A stretch of 7,777 nucleotides of DNA from Gemmatimonadaceae bacterium (lineage in GTDB: Bacteria > Gemmatimonadota > Gemmatimonadetes > Gemmatimonadales > Gemmatimonadaceae). A model generated the notes under the pieces. The model had not been told where the DNA came from and made no database searches. It saw nothing but the letters and a program-made list of their open reading frames with translations. Position 1 is the stretch's first letter; every line of letters starts with the position of its first letter. Shown here in pieces: positions 5,911 to 7,777 of this stretch. A program made the position numbers and the translations under genes. The stretch spans positions 1-7,777 of the forward strand of contig JADGGM010000121.1 of NCBI GenBank assembly GCA_019689955.1, written 5' to 3'.

Positions 5911-7777
5911 TCGCCTCCGCAGTGCGCGCGTCGTTCCCCACTTCGCGCACTGCGGACACGGCGGCCAGGAGCTCCTGCGCCGTCAGGCTGAGCTGCGTCG
6001 CGGCGTCGTTGAGCGCCGCGATCGCGCTCTCCAGCTGCGTGCTCGCCCCGGCGACGACGTCGGTCTCTCCCGCCGCGGTGCTCACCTCCTCCTGGGCGCT
6101 GGTCAGCGCGCGCTCCATCTGCGCCGAGCGCTTGGCGCTCCCGCGCGCGGCGCTCACGATGCGGTCCCCGGCCGCGACCACGCGCTCCGCGGCCGCGACG
6201 ATGCGGTCGAGCCCGGACACCCAGGTCCCGCTCGCCTCGGCCACGCCGAGCACCTCGGCACGCGTACGCTCCATGAGCCCCGTCGTACGCTCGAGCAGGG
6301 CGCCGATGTCGCTCACGGCGCGCGTCATCCCATCCGCCTCCTCCGCGCTCCGGTCCGCGAGCGCGCGGATCTCCTGCGCGACCACCGCGAACCCGCTCCC
6401 GTGCGCCCCCGCGCGCGCTGCCTCGATCGCCGCGTTCAGCGCGAGCAGCCCCGTCTGATCCGCGAGCGCCGTGATCGTCTGCCCGAAGCGCTGCACGGCG
6501 CTCGAGACGGCCCGCAGCCGTGACACCTCCTCGGCCGTCGCCATCACCGTGTCCGCCGCCGCCGTGAGCTGCGCCGCCCCGCTCACCGTCGCCTCGCGCA
6601 CCGCGCGGGCGTCGCGCAGCATCTCCGCCCCGCTCTCCTGCGTGCTGTGCCCCTCGGTCACCGTGCTGTCGGCGATCGCCTGCGTCGAGCGCGCCTCGTC
6701 GACGGTCCTGGCCAGCGTCTGCGACATCGTGCGCACCGTGGCCGCGAGCCGCCGCGCCGTGCCCGCCGTCTCCTGCGCGGACGCGTGGAGCTGCTCCGTG
6801 GTCGCCGTCACCGACTCCACGTGCCGCCCCATGTGCTCCGCCGCGCTCAGCACCGGCTGAATCAGCGCGTCGAGCGAGAGTGAGAGCGCGAGCTGCGGCG
6901 CCACCGGCTCGAGCAACGAGGCGTCGTACTCCCGGTACATGTCCGTCCGCGAGTGCCGTACGCTCCACAGCCCCACGAGGCGCGAGCCATGCTTGAGCGG
7001 AAGCGCGATCTCCGATCCCGCGGCCGAGAGTGCGCGGCGCAGCAGCCGGCTCGCGTCGCGCGTCGTCACCGGACGCCCGGTGCGGAGCGCCAACCCCGCC
7101 AGCCCCTCGCGCGCCGAGAGCCGCGTACCACTCGGCACCTCGGGAGACGTGCTGGCGACGATCACCAGCTCGTCGCCCGCTGCATCGTAGGCCGCGATGT
7201 GCATCTCCTCCCACGGGACCAGCGAGCGCGTGAGCCGCTCGATGTCGCGCAGCGCCTCGCGCGTCTCCGCGCGCGCGCTGATCAGACGCGTGAGCCGCTG
7301 CACGAGCTCCAGGCTGTCCCCCATCGCGCCGCGCCGCACGAGCCAGTGCGCGAACACCACCAGCCCCGCGAGCGTGAGCGCCTCGACCACGTACCAGCGC
7401 GAGAACGCCGGCGTGTAGGCCAGGTGCATCCCCGCGATCGTGAGGAGCGTCGCCATCACCGCCACCGCCGACTCCCACCGCAGCGTGAGCCGCGCATCCA
7501 CCCACGCGATCGCCGGGGAGAGCCGAAGCTGCAGGTAGAACGTGGTGTTGGCGACGATGAGGAACATCACGATGAAGAGCGCGAGCCGCCACGTGTTCCA
7601 CGCGCCCAGCGCCCCCGCGCCGATCCCGCCGCTCGCGACGCTGAAGTAGACCGTCCCCGCCACGCACGACGCCGTGGCGAAGTGGCTCGCGTTCCCCACC
7701 GCGTTGCGGAGCGGGAGACGGCGGACCGCGAGATCCCCGGCGAACACGCCGAGCCCCACGACCAGCCCTCCCGCGGC
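5849..7777 (-). CDS. Membrane chemoreceptor-like protein with GAF domain (5' end outside window)
   Basis: The frame runs without a stop to the right edge, so the protein is N-terminally incomplete; residues here count from the GTG at 7759 (636 residues visible). Order: a multi-pass membrane region with hydrophobic stretches at about 21-45, 57-78, 98-117 and 122-140; a charged linker; a GAF sensor domain at about 165-295; a long coiled coil; and a methyl-accepting signalling region whose hairpin tip contains QTGLLALNAAIEAARAG (435-451), followed by FAVVAQEIRALADRS (457-471). The coiled coil returns to about 605, and the last 30 residues are a low-complexity Ala/Pro/Ser tail. There is no NWETF-like C-terminal receptor-docking motif. 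Such proteins normally control a CheA kinase through CheW. The ligand is unknown; GAF domains often bind small molecules. No che genes are seen nearby. The last 20 codons overlap the 3' end of the HIT gene on the other strand by 62 bp. The GTG at 7759 is unlikely to be the true start because it is inside the membrane region. Confidence 0.9.
   Translation of the reverse strand, partial: AAGGLVVGLGVFAGDLAVRRLPLRNAVGNASHFATASCVAGTVYFSVASGGIGAGALGAWNTWRLALFIVMFLIVANTTFYLQLRLSPAIAWVDARLTLRWESAVAVMATLLTIAGMHLAYTPAFSRWYVVEALTLAGLVVFAHWLVRRGAMGDSLELVQRLTRLISARAETREALRDIERLTRSLVPWEEMHIAAYDAAGDELVIVASTSPEVPSGTRLSAREGLAGLALRTGRPVTTRDASRLLRRALSAAGSEIALPLKHGSRLVGLWSVRHSRTDMYREYDASLLEPVAPQLALSLSLDALIQPVLSAAEHMGRHVESVTATTEQLHASAQETAGTARRLAATVRTMSQTLARTVDEARSTQAIADSTVTEGHSTQESGAEMLRDARAVREATVSGAAQLTAAADTVMATAEEVSRLRAVSSAVQRFGQTITALADQTGLLALNAAIEAARAGAHGSGFAVVAQEIRALADRSAEEADGMTRAVSDIGALLERTTGLMERTRAEVLGVAEASGTWVSGLDRIVAAAERVVAAGDRIVSAARGSAKRSAQMERALTSAQEEVSTAAGETDVVAGASTQLESAIAALNDAATQLSLTAQELLAAVSAVREVGNDARTAEATTPAPAYASASAAPGRAGSR
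6146..6208 (-). repeat. Three tandem 21-bp units coding heptads in the chemoreceptor coiled coil
   Basis: Residues 518-538 read DRIVAAA, ERVVAAG, DRIVSAA, three successive seven-residue units. At DNA level ACGATGCGGTC (plus-strand reading) recurs at 6156-6166 and 6198-6208, 42 bp apart, and GGCCGCGAC recurs at 6170-6178 and 6191-6199, 21 bp apart. This looks like heptad duplication in the returning helix of the signalling hairpin, though coiled-coil constraint alone could produce part of it. Confidence 0.5.

Noticed and set aside
5730..7667. Long minus-strand open frame in a second frame within the chemoreceptor region
   Set aside because: It gives a Gly/Arg/Ala-rich product with no recognisable domain, while the other frame encodes a clear GAF and methyl-accepting protein.
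1..7777. CRISPR array, tRNA, rRNA, insertion sequence, phage or toxin-antitoxin genes
   Set aside because: I looked on both strands and saw no regularly spaced repeats, no tRNA-like cloverleaf, no transposase or integrase motif, and no defence-type gene.

Overview
The window is a GC-rich bacterial chromosome segment with tightly packed genes, no mobile elements and no RNA genes that I can recognise. The very high GC content produces long open frames on the strand opposite real genes. Three things together fit a soil or freshwater bacterium of a phylum such as Gemmatimonadota or a relative: a one-chain alpha/beta 2-oxo acid dehydrogenase E1, an ECF sigma factor with a HxxxCxxC zinc-finger anti-sigma factor, and a large GAF-plus-methyl-accepting chemoreceptor. 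This placement is inferred from gene style alone and is tentative.

Layout from left to right. (1) 54-1754 (+) encodes an exported YtcJ-type amidohydrolase. (2) 1775-3886 (-) encodes a single-chain E1 of the branched-chain 2-oxoacid dehydrogenase type, convergent with gene 1. A perfect 8-bp inverted repeat at 1752-1777 spans both stop codons. (3) A 164-bp divergent intergenic region (3887-4050) contains the window's clearest AT-rich island and probably carries promoters for both flanking transcription units. (4) 4051-4596 (+) encodes an ECF sigma factor. It is translationally coupled through ATGA to (5) 4593-5216 (+), a membrane-anchored zinc-finger anti-sigma factor with a fibronectin-III-like outer domain. 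An 11-bp stem hairpin follows about 10 bp after its stop. (6) 5431-5910 (+) encodes a HIT-family nucleotide hydrolase/transferase with a strong ribosome binding site. (7) 5849 to beyond 7777 (-) encodes a membrane chemoreceptor-like protein with an N-terminal multi-pass membrane region, a GAF domain and a methyl-accepting signalling hairpin. Its 5' end lies outside the window, and its 3' end overlaps the HIT gene tail-to-tail by 62 bp.

The sigma/anti-sigma pair is the only clear functional unit. E1 has no E2 or E3 gene beside it here, and the chemoreceptor has no che genes beside it here. I found no convincing evidence of a new multi-gene system. The observations most worth a second look are the stop-codon hairpin, the antisense gene overlap, the altered signalling tip of the chemoreceptor and the fused E1.
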